A DNA stretch of 64,000 bases, from contig JBKBIP010000001.1 in the NCBI GenBank assembly GCA_046297495.1, positions 124,001 through 188,000 on the forward strand. The letters run 5' to 3'. Position numbers and translations under genes: made by a program. This document shows, in pieces, positions 26,643-35,276 of this stretch; the stretch's first letter is position 1, and each line of letters starts with the position of its first letter. This stretch comes from JBKBIP01 sp046297495. GTDB lineage: Bacteria; Planctomycetota; Planctomycetia; Gemmatales; Gemmataceae. The notes under the pieces were generated by a model that saw only the letters and a list, made by a program, of their open reading frames with translations, was not told the origin of the DNA and did not search any database.

Positions 26643-27335
26643 CTATTGATCCGTTGACGCAGATAAATCCTTGATGCGGATGTTGCGAAATTCTACCTTA
26701 CTGCCGTGGTTTTGCAAATTGACGTAGCCCTTGAGTGGTTTGTCCTTCAAGGCCGGGATGGTCGATTGATCGATGTTAATGACTTCTTGACCATTGAGCA
26801 CCACCCGGATGCGCGGGCCGACGCACTCGATGTCCATGCTGTTCCATTCCGGGGCTGGCTTGGCGGCGTTGGTCTTGGGAGCGACATAGCGATACAAGGA
26901 GGCAGTGCTGTGCGGGGTCGCCGGCTTATCGGCGTCATCGAGCAACTGCACTTCGTAACTATAATACGACGGCCGCGTGGCCATCGATTGTTTCGGATCA
27001 TAGGTGCGGGTGCGGATGCCCACGCCGCTGTTGCCGCGCCGTCCCTGCGGGGTCGCCGGCGGCTCGAACCGATACTCCAGGTGTAGGGCGAAATCACTGA
27101 ATTCCTGATCGAAGCGCAGGAATCCGCCCCCCCGGCCATCGCACACCAACACACCATCGCGCACGGTCCAAATGGGGTGCGTCTGGCCGTCGGCGTCCTT
27201 GTACTCGATGGTCCCTTCGGGAACCCATCCGCTCAAGTCCTTGCCGTTGAAAAGAACACGCTCTTTCTCCGCCGCCGAAACGACGCCGAGGCAGCACAGA
27301 ACCAACCCGCAAGACAACCACATTTTCTTGAGCAT
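26643..27335 (-). CDS. Secreted 3-keto-disaccharide hydrolase (DUF1080) family protein
   Basis: The ATG at 27335 follows AGGAG and opens a signal peptide (KKMWLSCGLVLCCLGVVSA); an in-frame ATG 192 bases upstream is not credible. The product is 230 aa. Family features are RVLFNGKDLSGW at the mature N-terminus, VRDGVLVCDGRGGGFLRF, FALHLEYRF, GNSGVGIRTRTYDPKQ, YEVQLLDD, EWNSMDIECVGPRIRVVLNG and GYVNLQNHGSKVEFRNIRIK, a concanavalin-like jelly roll. The family is expanded in planctomycetes and acts on 3-keto sugars or glycans outside the cytoplasm. Confidence 0.9.
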   Translation of the reverse strand: MLKKMWLSCGLVLCCLGVVSAAEKERVLFNGKDLSGWVPEGTIEYKDADGQTHPIWTVRDGVLVCDGRGGGFLRFDQEFSDFALHLEYRFEPPATPQGRRGNSGVGIRTRTYDPKQSMATRPSYYSYEVQLLDDADKPATPHSTASLYRYVAPKTNAAKPAPEWNSMDIECVGPRIRVVLNGQEVINIDQSTIPALKDKPLKGYVNLQNHGSKVEFRNIRIKDLSASTDQ

Positions 27336-27812
27336 AGCAGTATTCTCCTGAAATAAAAGTCGAGCCGCGCGAGACGCCGGAAGTGCCAGTATAAAGGAAA
27401 TTCCCGGAAAGGGAATTAGCAAACGCGGACGAATCGGCAGCGGTTTCAAGTCGGCCTTGAAGGGAATGATTAACTCCTGATCGTGCCCACCCCGGCGCTC
27501 CGCGAAATGGGTGAACGACCAATTCAACCTCCTAACCCCGTCGCGGAACGCGGCATTGTAATTTTGGCAACCACGCTTGTAAATTATTCCTATCTCCTTG
27601 TGAAATCAAAACTTGCTCTTCACAATTGGGCGTGTCCTTGCTATCAATCGGCCCACTGGCTTGACGAAACGCGCCACGCTAAGCGATACACCTAGTTGCC
27701 AAGGATGGCAACGCTTGGCGGCGCAGGCCTGTCCGCCGTTCCGGTCACTCGAATCGGTTTCCCATCGACGCCGGTTTCGCATTTCGTGGTTTAGCCTGAA
27801 AGAGGAGCCATC
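27336..27812. other. Intergenic stretch between divergent genes
   Basis: About 480 bases without a supportable gene. It must hold promoters for the DUF1080 gene (leftward) and the Pro/Met-rich gene (rightward). An AT-rich patch around 27570-27615 is the likeliest place, but I saw no good -35/-10 pair. Confidence 0.5.
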
Positions 27813-27905
27813 ATGCGCAAGGAAGCGCTGCTCGCTTTCGGTACGTTGCTGAGTGGATTTGCCGTCTGGTTGGCCGTGGTGCCGGGACGCTGTGGGGCGG
27901 GCTGA
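27813..27905 (+). pseudogene. Signal-peptide ORF cut off from the next ORF by an in-frame TGA
   Basis: GAGGAG six bases before the ATG at 27813 opens a 30-codon frame encoding a typical signal peptide (MRKEALLAFGTLLSGFAVWL then AVVPGRCGAG). It ends in TGA at 27903-27905. The same frame continues, without another stop, into the 219-codon ORF at 27930. The pieces look like one secreted-protein gene broken by a single nonsense codon. Confidence 0.65.
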
Positions 27906-27929
27906 GGACCAGGGGGATGCGCTCCCCCC

Positions 27930-28589
27930 ATGTTCGGCCGTGCGCCGATGATGATGCCACAACCCATGCCCATGCCGCCCGCCGCCGGGAGACCGCCGGC
28001 TCAAGGCCCGGCTCCCATGATGATGCCCGGAGGTACTAGCCAGCCTCGGATGGCGCCGTCCCGACCATCCCTGCCCCCCGCGGGCGCCATGATGGGCGGA
28101 CCACCGCGTCCCTCAGCCAATCCGGCCTTGGCGGGGCAGGGGCCGACTCCCGCTGGACACGCGGCCCCCGCCAGCCCGAATTGGTCCCCCGCCGGGCCGC
28201 CGATGTTGCCGGACCCAGAGCCGATGCCCCGTCCCATCGTGCGCGGGCAATCCCCCGACGACATGGACGCCCCCGCCGCGTCCCCCAGCGCCATGACTCG
28301 GCTCCAGCTGCCAGCTCCTGATCACCTGGGCATCGAACCGGAACGAAAGCCCCAAGACGCTCCGCGCGTCGTTATATCCACCCTGGATTGGTCGGCGGTT
28401 CGCCGCCGGTTGGATGATCTGGGCGTGACCTGTTTCCAGGTGGAAAAAATGACTGAGGGCTATCGCTTTAGCTGCGTGGTCCCCATGGCCAAGGCCCATT
28501 GGCAACGCCGCCTCGATGTCATTGCCGCGACGGAGACCGAAGCCGTCGTCACCGCCCTGCGTGAAGCGGAGAAAATTCGTGCCCAGTGA
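27930..28589 (+). CDS. Pro/Met-rich protein of unknown function, body of an interrupted secreted-protein gene
   Basis: A 219-codon frame beginning MFGRAPMMMPQPMPMPPAAG. Residues 1-120 are a Pro/Met/Gly/Ala-rich low-complexity region. Residues 125-219 look folded (RVVISTLDWSAVRRRLDDLG, CFQVEKMTEGYRFSCVVPM, WQRRLDVIAATETEAVVTAL). The ATG at 27930 has no ribosome-binding site, whereas the in-frame upstream ATG at 27813 does and encodes a signal peptide. I infer that the intact gene was 27813-28589. A strong terminator follows 17 bases after the stop. Confidence 0.6.
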   Translation: MFGRAPMMMPQPMPMPPAAGRPPAQGPAPMMMPGGTSQPRMAPSRPSLPPAGAMMGGPPRPSANPALAGQGPTPAGHAAPASPNWSPAGPPMLPDPEPMPRPIVRGQSPDDMDAPAASPSAMTRLQLPAPDHLGIEPERKPQDAPRVVISTLDWSAVRRRLDDLGVTCFQVEKMTEGYRFSCVVPMAKAHWQRRLDVIAATETEAVVTALREAEKIRAQ

Positions 28590-28605
28590 ATGGCGCTCAG
28601 AGAAT

Positions 28606-28667
28606 AAAAGGGGGGTCGGGAGTAAAATGTCATACAAATGACAATATACTTTCGCCCCCCCTTTTTT
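28606..28667 (+). terminator. Rho-independent terminator of the Pro/Met-rich gene
   Basis: AAAAGGGGGG pairs with CCCCCCC-TTTT and an inner stem TGTCAT/ATGACA closes a four-base loop; the right arm ends in TTTTTT. The A and T tracts make it usable from both directions, also serving the convergent gene ending at 28714. Confidence 0.88.
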
Positions 28668-28713
28668 CCTGCTATCTGGTTCCCAAACCATGAACCCCAA
28701 CGACAGCGGCAAG

Positions 28714-30447
28714 CTATGGTTCGAGGTTTCCGAACCGGGCGATGAACCGGACCTGGCCGGGCTGGGAATGCTGTTGGATTTCCAGGCGATCGAAGATTTG
28801 CAAGCCAGAGAGGAGCAGGCGGAGGCGCAGCTCGGCCCCTGGCTTGGTAAGCCCTTCGCGGGCCATCAGGTGGTCGATGAGCTGAGCACGACGCTGTTCG
28901 AGATACAGGCGTAGGCCACGCAACGACAAGCGGAGCAATGGCACCTCGGCGGCGGCGGGTGGGTCCGTGGCGCCGGCATGGAAACGACGTATCGCCTCGG
29001 GGGAGTTGGCCAGCAGGAGATAGCCTTGCTTGAGGGCGAAGGCTGGCTGCACGCCGGGCGGCCAGCGCTGATCGTTGACCAGGTAGCGAATCTCGACATC
29101 CTCCTGGCGCAGGCTGCGTAAGCTCATGGCGGCGTCCGCGTGTTTGTGGTTGTAGTCGAAAACAGCCAACATCGCCAGGGAGTTGAGGGCCGTCAGCAGC
29201 GCTTGCCCCACGGGCGGCTCGGTGTCGCTGGGCCGAACGCCCAGGGCGAGCCAGGCTTGCGGTATCCAGGCTTTGTCATCCGTGGGGGGAAGCAGACACA
29301 AACCCCAATCCGGCCCCAGTGCGGGCACGACGTCATTGCCCACGTCCTTGCCGAGCGCCGCGCCGGCGCTGCGTTCGACGGCGTTCCGCACCGCCTGGCG
29401 AGCGCTGGGTGGAAGAAACTCGCGCACCAGGTCCACTAGGGCGGCGATATCGACCCGGCTGGAAACCGTCAGGAGAGCGTCATCGGGGATGTTCCCCCAC
29501 AGGACGGAGGGCTGGCTGGCAGTGGCGAGGAAGCGGCGGGCGGATTCCGGCAGGGTCTCGGTCTGGACCTGCGCCGCCAAGCCAACTTGGACGTCGTGAT
29601 CCAGTCGCACGAACAGGGCCGCTCCCTCCAGGGCCTTCCAATACACCAGGAAGGTTTTCAGAAAAGCTGCCTCTCCCCCTTCGGCGGCTTCCAGGTTCTG
29701 GGCCAGCTCGGCGTCGAAGGCGCGCGGATTAATCCACAAGGCCGCCAGGTATTTTTCCCCCACGAGCCGCCGCAGCTTCTCGGCCAAGGGCGGGGGCTGG
29801 TCCTTATCCTGGGACGCGCGCAGCCGATCGATGACTTGCCGCAGCATCTCTTCGCGCGTGGCGAAGGCCAACACCGGCCCCCGCCGGCAATAGTATTCGC
29901 TCTCACCGTTCGGCTTGACCCGGCGCACATAGCGGACCCCTTGAAAATCGCGCGTTTGAATCTCTTGAATGTCCCCGGCCTGTACCTGGACGTCGTTGAG
30001 GCGGGTCAGCAGTCGGTCGAGCAGCTCCGGGCGGCGCGCGTGTAGGAGCAGCAAGCCCTGTTCGTGGTCGGGCTGATCGGGGGGGCCGGGACGATAGACC
30101 ATAACCACGGCATCCCCCAGGATGTCATCGCGCAGCTGGCGGGCGTCGATATGCAAGTGGGTTTTGATGTCGCGGTGTAGCTCGGTGAAGCGTTGCCATT
30201 CGGCGGTCTGCGTCACGACGGCGGCCAGCGGCGCGGCACGCAGCCGTTCCACGAATGGCGCATCGGCCAGAGTCTCGGCATGGCCGCGCAGGTCGCGTAC
30301 CACCAGACAGAAACCGACATCTGCCGGCACCAAGCGCAATAATTCCTCGGTGGGGCCAGCATGGGCTGGCAGCAACGCCGCCCACAGCAGCGCCACGCTC
30401 CAGAGGAAGGGAGAACGACCATGATTTGCTTGGCGTTTGGGATTCAT
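28714..30447 (-). CDS. Large secreted protein of unknown function
   Basis: A 577-residue protein with a signal peptide (SPFLWSVALLWAALLPAHAG) and no later membrane helix. The mature part begins PTEELLRLVPADVGFCLVVRDLRG and is a series of alpha/beta repeats with LLLHARRPELLDRLLTRLND and YLLLANSPEAIRRF segments. This resembles the DUF3352-type proteins common in planctomycetes, but I cannot name a function. The ribosome-binding site is weak. It begins 174 bases after the anti-sigma gene ends and may be transcribed separately. Confidence 0.8.
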   Translation of the reverse strand: MNPKRQANHGRSPFLWSVALLWAALLPAHAGPTEELLRLVPADVGFCLVVRDLRGHAETLADAPFVERLRAAPLAAVVTQTAEWQRFTELHRDIKTHLHIDARQLRDDILGDAVVMVYRPGPPDQPDHEQGLLLLHARRPELLDRLLTRLNDVQVQAGDIQEIQTRDFQGVRYVRRVKPNGESEYYCRRGPVLAFATREEMLRQVIDRLRASQDKDQPPPLAEKLRRLVGEKYLAALWINPRAFDAELAQNLEAAEGGEAAFLKTFLVYWKALEGAALFVRLDHDVQVGLAAQVQTETLPESARRFLATASQPSVLWGNIPDDALLTVSSRVDIAALVDLVREFLPPSARQAVRNAVERSAGAALGKDVGNDVVPALGPDWGLCLLPPTDDKAWIPQAWLALGVRPSDTEPPVGQALLTALNSLAMLAVFDYNHKHADAAMSLRSLRQEDVEIRYLVNDQRWPPGVQPAFALKQGYLLLANSPEAIRRFHAGATDPPAAAEVPLLRLSLRGLRLYLEQRRAQLIDHLMAREGLTKPGAELRLRLLLSGLQIFDRLEIQQHSQPGQVRFIARFGNLEP

Positions 30448-30620
30448 AATGGACTCTACGCGCGTGACAGATTTTCAGAATCGAGCTGGGATACTTCCGG
30501 CGAAGGAGGGGCGTCCCCCCTCTGGTATTCCCCCGGCAGGAAAGATTCTAACGCCACACTGGCTCGCGTGGCGTGCTCCTAGAATTGGCTTTCGTGCCGA
30601 GGTAATACGAATACTCTTTG

Positions 30621-31325
30621 TCAAAATGATGTCTTCGATTGTTCCGCCGTCGTCCAGTCACGCAGGAACAGGCTTACGGCTCGTTTGGCGGAGGTCGTCA
30701 CAGGTTGCAGGCTAGTCGAGGCCCCCTGGCCGACGGCGCGGAGTTCCTGGGCGGGAGGCTCCCAAGTTTGCTGCAAGGTGTCCGTGCCAGTCAGAGTGGG
30801 CGTATCGATCATCGTGTCGGTCCACGAAAACAGTGACGGACTGAATGTTTCACCGCTGGTCTTGCGGGCCAGCTCGGCCACCATGATACCAGCCTCGGAC
30901 ATGGTTTTATGGACGGACAACGGTGCTGGAATCGGTTCCGGCTTGATCTCGACGATCTGGGGCGACTCGACCCGCTGCGGCGCGAGAGGGGGCGATGGCC
31001 AGAAGTACCCCATCCCCACGACCAGCAGCACGCCAGCTGCCAACGAGGTGACCGCCAGAAGCCGGCGGCGCACAAGTCGGCGGCGCCGATCCGACAAGAC
31101 TCGCGCCATCAGATGATCCACCAGCCCAACCGGCGGCGAGACAACGGGCAGCCGGCGCAAGCCGTCTTCGAGCAACCGGGCGGCGGCGTGCCACTCTCGG
31201 CAAGCCGGACATTCGACCAGGTGCTTCACAACGGACGGGTGATTGGGCGCCAGCTGGCCATCCAGTCGCTCTTGCAACCATTGCTGGCATTCCGGGGAAA
31301 TCATGTTGTGCCTCGAACTTGTCAT
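30621..31325 (-). CDS. Anti-sigma factor, zinc-binding HC2 type, membrane-anchored
   Basis: The ATG at 31325 overlaps the sigma factor stop as ATGA, implying coupled translation; later Met codons (31304) are possible. The product is 234 aa. The cytoplasmic N-terminus carries the zinc motif HLVECPACREW (H-x3-C-x2-C). One membrane helix lies near residues 92-113 (LLAVTSLAAGVLLVVGMGYF) and a Thr/Ser-rich extracytoplasmic domain of about 120 residues follows. Such proteins sequester their cognate ECF sigma factor until a signal is sensed outside. Confidence 0.85.
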   Translation of the reverse strand: MTSSRHNMISPECQQWLQERLDGQLAPNHPSVVKHLVECPACREWHAAARLLEDGLRRLPVVSPPVGLVDHLMARVLSDRRRRLVRRRLLAVTSLAAGVLLVVGMGYFWPSPPLAPQRVESPQIVEIKPEPIPAPLSVHKTMSEAGIMVAELARKTSGETFSPSLFSWTDTMIDTPTLTGTDTLQQTWEPPAQELRAVGQGASTSLQPVTTSAKRAVSLFLRDWTTAEQSKTSF

Positions 31326-31897
31326 GCTTGATCCCGCAAGTGGGGCAGTTCCGAAACCATGCCCCGGCGGCGCAGGCGGTCTAAAATCTCCAGCCGCGCC
31401 CGGTGCAGCCACGTCTTGATGGTCCCCACGGGCCGATCCAGGGCCAGGGCGATCTCCTCATACGGCAAACCGCGCTCGTGGAACATCACGAACACGGCTT
31501 GGAATTCGGGCCGCAGCTCCACCAAAGCAGTTTGGATTTCGTGAACCAACTCGGCGGAATCGTCTTCCGGGGCGCTGGCGACAGAATCTTGTAGATAATC
31601 AACCAGTTCCGGCCGTTTGGCCCGCTGAGCCATCCAGGTGCGGCAGCGATTGACGGTGATTCCCAGCACCCACGGCTTGAGCGGCCGGCTGGGGTCCCAT
31701 CGAGGTAGATGGCGAAAGACGCGCAAGAAGACTTCTTGGGTCACATCCTCCGCGTCTTGGTGATGCCGCAACAAGCGCACACACAGGCCGAAGACATCGC
31801 CGTGAAAGCGTTCCATCAAGACCTGAATCGCGCTCACGTCACCACGCAAGCAGCTGCGAACCAGGGCTGCATCCTCAGGGGAAGACACGATGTTCAC
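31322..31897 (-). CDS. ECF RNA polymerase sigma factor (sigma-70 family)
   Basis: A 191-residue sigma factor opening at a GTG. Region 2 is visible as VFGLCVRLLRHHQDAEDVTQEVFLRVFRHLPRWDPSRPLKPWVLGITVNRC and region 4 as FQAVFVMFHERGLPYEEIALALDRPVGTIKTWLHRARLEILDRL. There is no region 1.1 or 3, as expected for ECF members. The coupled downstream gene is its likely anti-sigma factor. Target promoters cannot be read from this window. Confidence 0.92.
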   Translation of the reverse strand: MNIVSSPEDAALVRSCLRGDVSAIQVLMERFHGDVFGLCVRLLRHHQDAEDVTQEVFLRVFRHLPRWDPSRPLKPWVLGITVNRCRTWMAQRAKRPELVDYLQDSVASAPEDDSAELVHEIQTALVELRPEFQAVFVMFHERGLPYEEIALALDRPVGTIKTWLHRARLEILDRLRRRGMVSELPHLRDQA

Positions 31898-31999
31898 TCA
31901 AGGGGAGATACCCGCGTGACAGGCAAGGGGTTTCAACGTGTACAGAGAACTGTGACGGGCGGAGCGAGAACCAACGTTTCGCTCGCGCGGCGTTGCCGC

Positions 32000-32266
32000 T
32001 CACTCGTGAATCTCATGGAAGATTTCCAGGATTTCCTCAACGGAGGTTTCTGGCAGCGGTTTACCGCGCCGGTCCAGCTCCTCGTTGAATTTGATGGCGG
32101 TTTCCTGCATACGCTCATGGGTTTCCTTGGAACCGCCGATCAGAACAAAGTGTTCCGCGCGCGTCAAGCGTTGCTGCTCATCTTGGTTGTCCAAACCGAC
32201 TCCGACAAAGCCGACCACTTCTTTCTTGTGCCGCTGGTCTTTCTTGGCCACCCGCCACCCCCTCAT
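32000..32266 (-). CDS. Small conserved protein of unknown function
   Basis: An 88-residue acidic/basic mixed protein without signal or membrane segment. KKDQRHKKEVVGFVGVGLDNQDEQQRLTRAEHFVLIGGSKETHERMQ looks conserved and folded, and the C-terminus is an acidic helix. ATG at 32266 or GTG at 32251 could be the start. It lies 103 bases upstream of the ECF sigma gene on the same strand. Confidence 0.68.
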   Translation of the reverse strand: MRGWRVAKKDQRHKKEVVGFVGVGLDNQDEQQRLTRAEHFVLIGGSKETHERMQETAIKFNEELDRRGKPLPETSVEEILEIFHEIHE

Positions 32267-32410
32267 CGTTGTTACTTTCCAAGATCAGGATAAGCCTTTC
32301 ATCTAACACTATAAGTTGTCGTTTCCCCGCCAGTCAATGATAATCCGCCGCGACCGCATGGTTTCACGTGTGCTCATCTTACGTAACGTGATGAATTCCC
32401 ATAAGATGCG

Positions 32411-32467
32411 AACAAAGCCGCGACCATTAGGGAGTGGGGGCGCCCCTCACTTCCCAACCGTCGCGGC
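32411..32467 (-). terminator. Rho-independent terminator of the PQQ propeller gene
   Basis: On the minus strand GCCGCGAC pairs with GTCGCGGC around a further imperfect inner stem, and TTTGTT follows. A smaller perfect hairpin (CCGACGC/GCGTCGG, 32503-32521) lies between it and the stop codon at 32533. Confidence 0.8.
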
Positions 32468-32532
32468 TCCGCTGTTCAGGCAATCATTGGAAGTTCGGTT
32501 CCCCGACGCAATGCGCGTCGGATGCCACCTGC

Positions 32533-33792
32533 CTACTTCCCTGGCTTGCCGATGCAGAACAGGTGTTCCTTGCCACGGATGTAGAGGCGGTTGTTGGAGA
32601 CAGCTGGCGAGGCCATGACCCCTTCACCAAGTTGATTGCGGGCCAGCTGCTTGAATTCCGGTTCGGCGGGGAAGACGAAGACGTTGCCATCCTCGCTGAT
32701 GGCGTAAATGTTGCCGTCGATCATGACCGGCGAGGCCGTGAAACCACCCCCCAGCCGTTCCGACCACACAATCTCACCCGTTTTGGCATCACAACAACCA
32801 GCGATGCCGCGATCGTTGGTGAAGTAAATGTGATCCCCCTTGGCCAGCAGCGAGGGCACATAGGGGAGGGTCCGCTTGTTTTCCCACATTAAGTTGGTCT
32901 GCGTCACGTCCCCCTTGTCACCGGCCTTGACCGCGACCATGTGACGGGCGCCGCTGCCATCGCCGCTGATGGCGTAGATCGCACCGTTATGGGCGATAGC
33001 CGATCCGACCGTGCGCAGTGGCATGCCGTCGAAGGCCCACGTCCAGCTCCAGTGCTCAGCGCCGTTCTTCGGATCATAGGCGGTGATGCCGGCGGTGGTG
33101 GTGACGATCAACTCTTCCGAACCGTCAGCGCGCTGGCGCAGGAACGGCGTCGAGTAGCAGGCCCGGAAGGGGGTTCGCGCCGCTTCCCATACCGGCTTGC
33201 CGGTCGTGGCGTCCAGGGCCAGCAGCTTGGCGTCGCCGTCTTGATCATTGTTGAGAATCACCAAGCCCTTGACCACGATGGGGGAATGACCGGCGCCATG
33301 CTGGCTCTTATACGGCCCTAGCGGTTGACTCCACACTAATTCCCCTTGGAAGTCGTAGGCGTGGATCGTTTGATTGTTACCATCCCAGAACAGCACATAC
33401 ACGCGCTCGCCATCGGTCGCTGGCGTGGAAGAGGCCATCGTGTTACGCAGGTGGGTCCGGGCCAAGCTGCCGGCCACGCTCTTCGTCCACAAAATTTTGC
33501 CATCGGTGTTGAGACAAATGAGCAGGCGTTCGCTGCCGTCAGGCTTGGCGGAATGGAGGAAGATACGATCCTCCCAGACTACCGGTGATGAATTGCCCAT
33601 GCCTGGAATGGGGGTCTTCCACAGAATGTTGGTCTTGTCCCATTGCACCGGGATATCCTTGTCCGCTGCGATGCCGGCGCCGTTGGGACCGCGGAACCGC
33701 GCCCAATTCTCCGCCTGGACAGCCGCCGCGCAGGCCAAGACCAAACTGACGGTCAACAATGACGTAGCAATAACTTTTCCGATTCGCATCAT
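32533..33792 (-). CDS. Secreted PQQ-binding-like beta-propeller repeat protein
   Basis: The start at 33792 (or 33789) follows AGGAA and opens a signal peptide ending at CAAAVQAENW; a longer in-frame start is not favoured. The product is 419 aa. WARFRGPNGAGIAADKDIPVQWD is the typical planctomycete N-terminus of this family. Propeller blades follow: LICLNTDGKILWTKS, IHAYDFQGELVWSQ, LLALDATTGKPVWEA, ITAYDPKNGAEHW, GCCDAKTGEIVWSERLGG. It may bind a polysaccharide or act as a scaffold. Quinone-enzyme activity is not implied. Confidence 0.9.
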   Translation of the reverse strand: MMRIGKVIATSLLTVSLVLACAAAVQAENWARFRGPNGAGIAADKDIPVQWDKTNILWKTPIPGMGNSSPVVWEDRIFLHSAKPDGSERLLICLNTDGKILWTKSVAGSLARTHLRNTMASSTPATDGERVYVLFWDGNNQTIHAYDFQGELVWSQPLGPYKSQHGAGHSPIVVKGLVILNNDQDGDAKLLALDATTGKPVWEAARTPFRACYSTPFLRQRADGSEELIVTTTAGITAYDPKNGAEHWSWTWAFDGMPLRTVGSAIAHNGAIYAISGDGSGARHMVAVKAGDKGDVTQTNLMWENKRTLPYVPSLLAKGDHIYFTNDRGIAGCCDAKTGEIVWSERLGGGFTASPVMIDGNIYAISEDGNVFVFPAEPEFKQLARNQLGEGVMASPAVSNNRLYIRGKEHLFCIGKPGK

Positions 33793-33939
33793 CAAGTTCC
33801 TGTTGCTTGGGGAGAACGTGGTGAGAATACAAGGTAGGGTAAACGAAACCACCACGAATTATCGCAAACTTCGCGCCCTGGTCAAGCAGGTGATGGAAAG
33901 AAATACATTTGCTCGCCCGTGGCGCGCACGCTAAATGGA

Positions 33940-35199
33940 TTACGTATCATGCCCCAACAATCCCGGCAGCTCGAACCCTTTGCCCCCTTTGAGGAGCTGC
34001 AGCTGGGCTTGCGTTTGCTGGCCGAGGCCGTGGATGCGGATGAAACCTTTGGCGGCTTCGTGGTCGAACTTGTCGCCGGATTCGTAAGTAGCCAGCTGCT
34101 TGCTATACAAACTGTGCTCGCTCTTACGGCCCACGACAGTGGCTTGTCCCTTGAACAGCTTGACACGCGCCACGCCACTGACGAAGCGCTGGTTGCTGAG
34201 CACGAATTGGAACAGGTCCTGATGAAAGGCGCTGAACCACAGGCCGTTATACACCAAATCCGCGTATTCTTGGGACACCAACGTCTTAAAGCGGGCGGCT
34301 TGTTTGCTCAAGCACAACGATTCCAGCTCGCGGTGGGCGTCGTGCAGAATGACACCGGCAGGGGCTTCGTAGATTTCCCGCGATTTGATGCCCACGAGCC
34401 GATTTTCCACATGATCGATGCGGCCCACGCCATGCTTGCCGCCGAGCTTATTGAGTGTCTCGATCAGGGGAACGCCGTCCAGACGCTGGCCGTTGAGCGC
34501 GACGGGCCGACCTTGCTCAAACTCGATCTCGACGTATTCCGGCTCGTTCGGGGCGTGGGCGGGGTTGACGGTCCAGGCGAAGGCGTCTTCGGGCGGCTCG
34601 TCCCACGGGTCTTCCAGCACTCCCGCTTCGCAGCTGCGGCCATAGACGTTCAGGTCGATGCTGTATGGGCTTTTCTTGGTCGCTTCCACTTGGATATGGT
34701 GGTTGGCGGCGTACTCCAGGGCCTCATCCCGGCTCATTTTCCATTCGCGCACCGGAGCGATGATTTTCAAATCGGGGGCCAATGTCTGGAAGGTGACATC
34801 GAAGCGCACCTGGTCGTTCCCCTTGCCGGTGCAGCCGTGGGCGACCGCCTTGGCCCCGTGCGCGCGGGCGGCATCGACCATCAGCTTGGCGATGAGCGGT
34901 CGGCCCAAGGCGGTGGCTAGCGGATATTTCCCTTCGTACAACGCGCCGGCCATTAGCGCGGGGAAGACGAAACAATCGACGAACAAGTTGCGGGCGTCGA
35001 TGGCGATGGCGTCAACCGCCCCGGTTTTCAGGGCCTTTTGCCGGATTTGCTCGATATCCTCCCCTTGACCGAGATCGACCGTGAAGGCGATGACATCCAT
35101 GTTGTATTTTTCCCCGATCCAGGGAACCATCACCGACGTGTCCAAGCCGCCGCTGTAGGCCAAGATGACTTTGTCCCGCGTGGAAGCGCCTGACGACAT
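33940..35199 (-). CDS. argG: Argininosuccinate synthase
   Basis: Start at 35199 gives MSSGASTRDKVILAYSGGLDTSV, with the ATP-binding SGGLDTS motif; a longer frame to 35340 is ignored. The product is 419 aa, the usual size. It condenses citrulline and aspartate in arginine synthesis. Other features are TVDLGQGEDIEQIRQKAL, HGCTGKGNDQVRFDVTF, PYSIDLNVYGRSCE and HGVGRIDHVENRLVGIKSREIYEAPAG. It stands divergently to the JAMM protease gene, with 77 bases between the starts. Confidence 0.97.
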   Translation of the reverse strand: MSSGASTRDKVILAYSGGLDTSVMVPWIGEKYNMDVIAFTVDLGQGEDIEQIRQKALKTGAVDAIAIDARNLFVDCFVFPALMAGALYEGKYPLATALGRPLIAKLMVDAARAHGAKAVAHGCTGKGNDQVRFDVTFQTLAPDLKIIAPVREWKMSRDEALEYAANHHIQVEATKKSPYSIDLNVYGRSCEAGVLEDPWDEPPEDAFAWTVNPAHAPNEPEYVEIEFEQGRPVALNGQRLDGVPLIETLNKLGGKHGVGRIDHVENRLVGIKSREIYEAPAGVILHDAHRELESLCLSKQAARFKTLVSQEYADLVYNGLWFSAFHQDLFQFVLSNQRFVSGVARVKLFKGQATVVGRKSEHSLYSKQLATYESGDKFDHEAAKGFIRIHGLGQQTQAQLQLLKGGKGFELPGLLGHDT

Positions 35200-35276
35200 G
35201 TTAATGTCCTTTATGGGGATGCAAAAGAAACCATACAATGATAGAAATAGTTGTAGTAGCCGAGAGGAGAATCGTC

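Noticed and set aside
27903..27905. TGA as a selenocysteine codon
   Set aside because: The context is the end of a signal peptide, with no redox motif and no SECIS-like stem-loop seen immediately downstream; a nonsense mutation is simpler.
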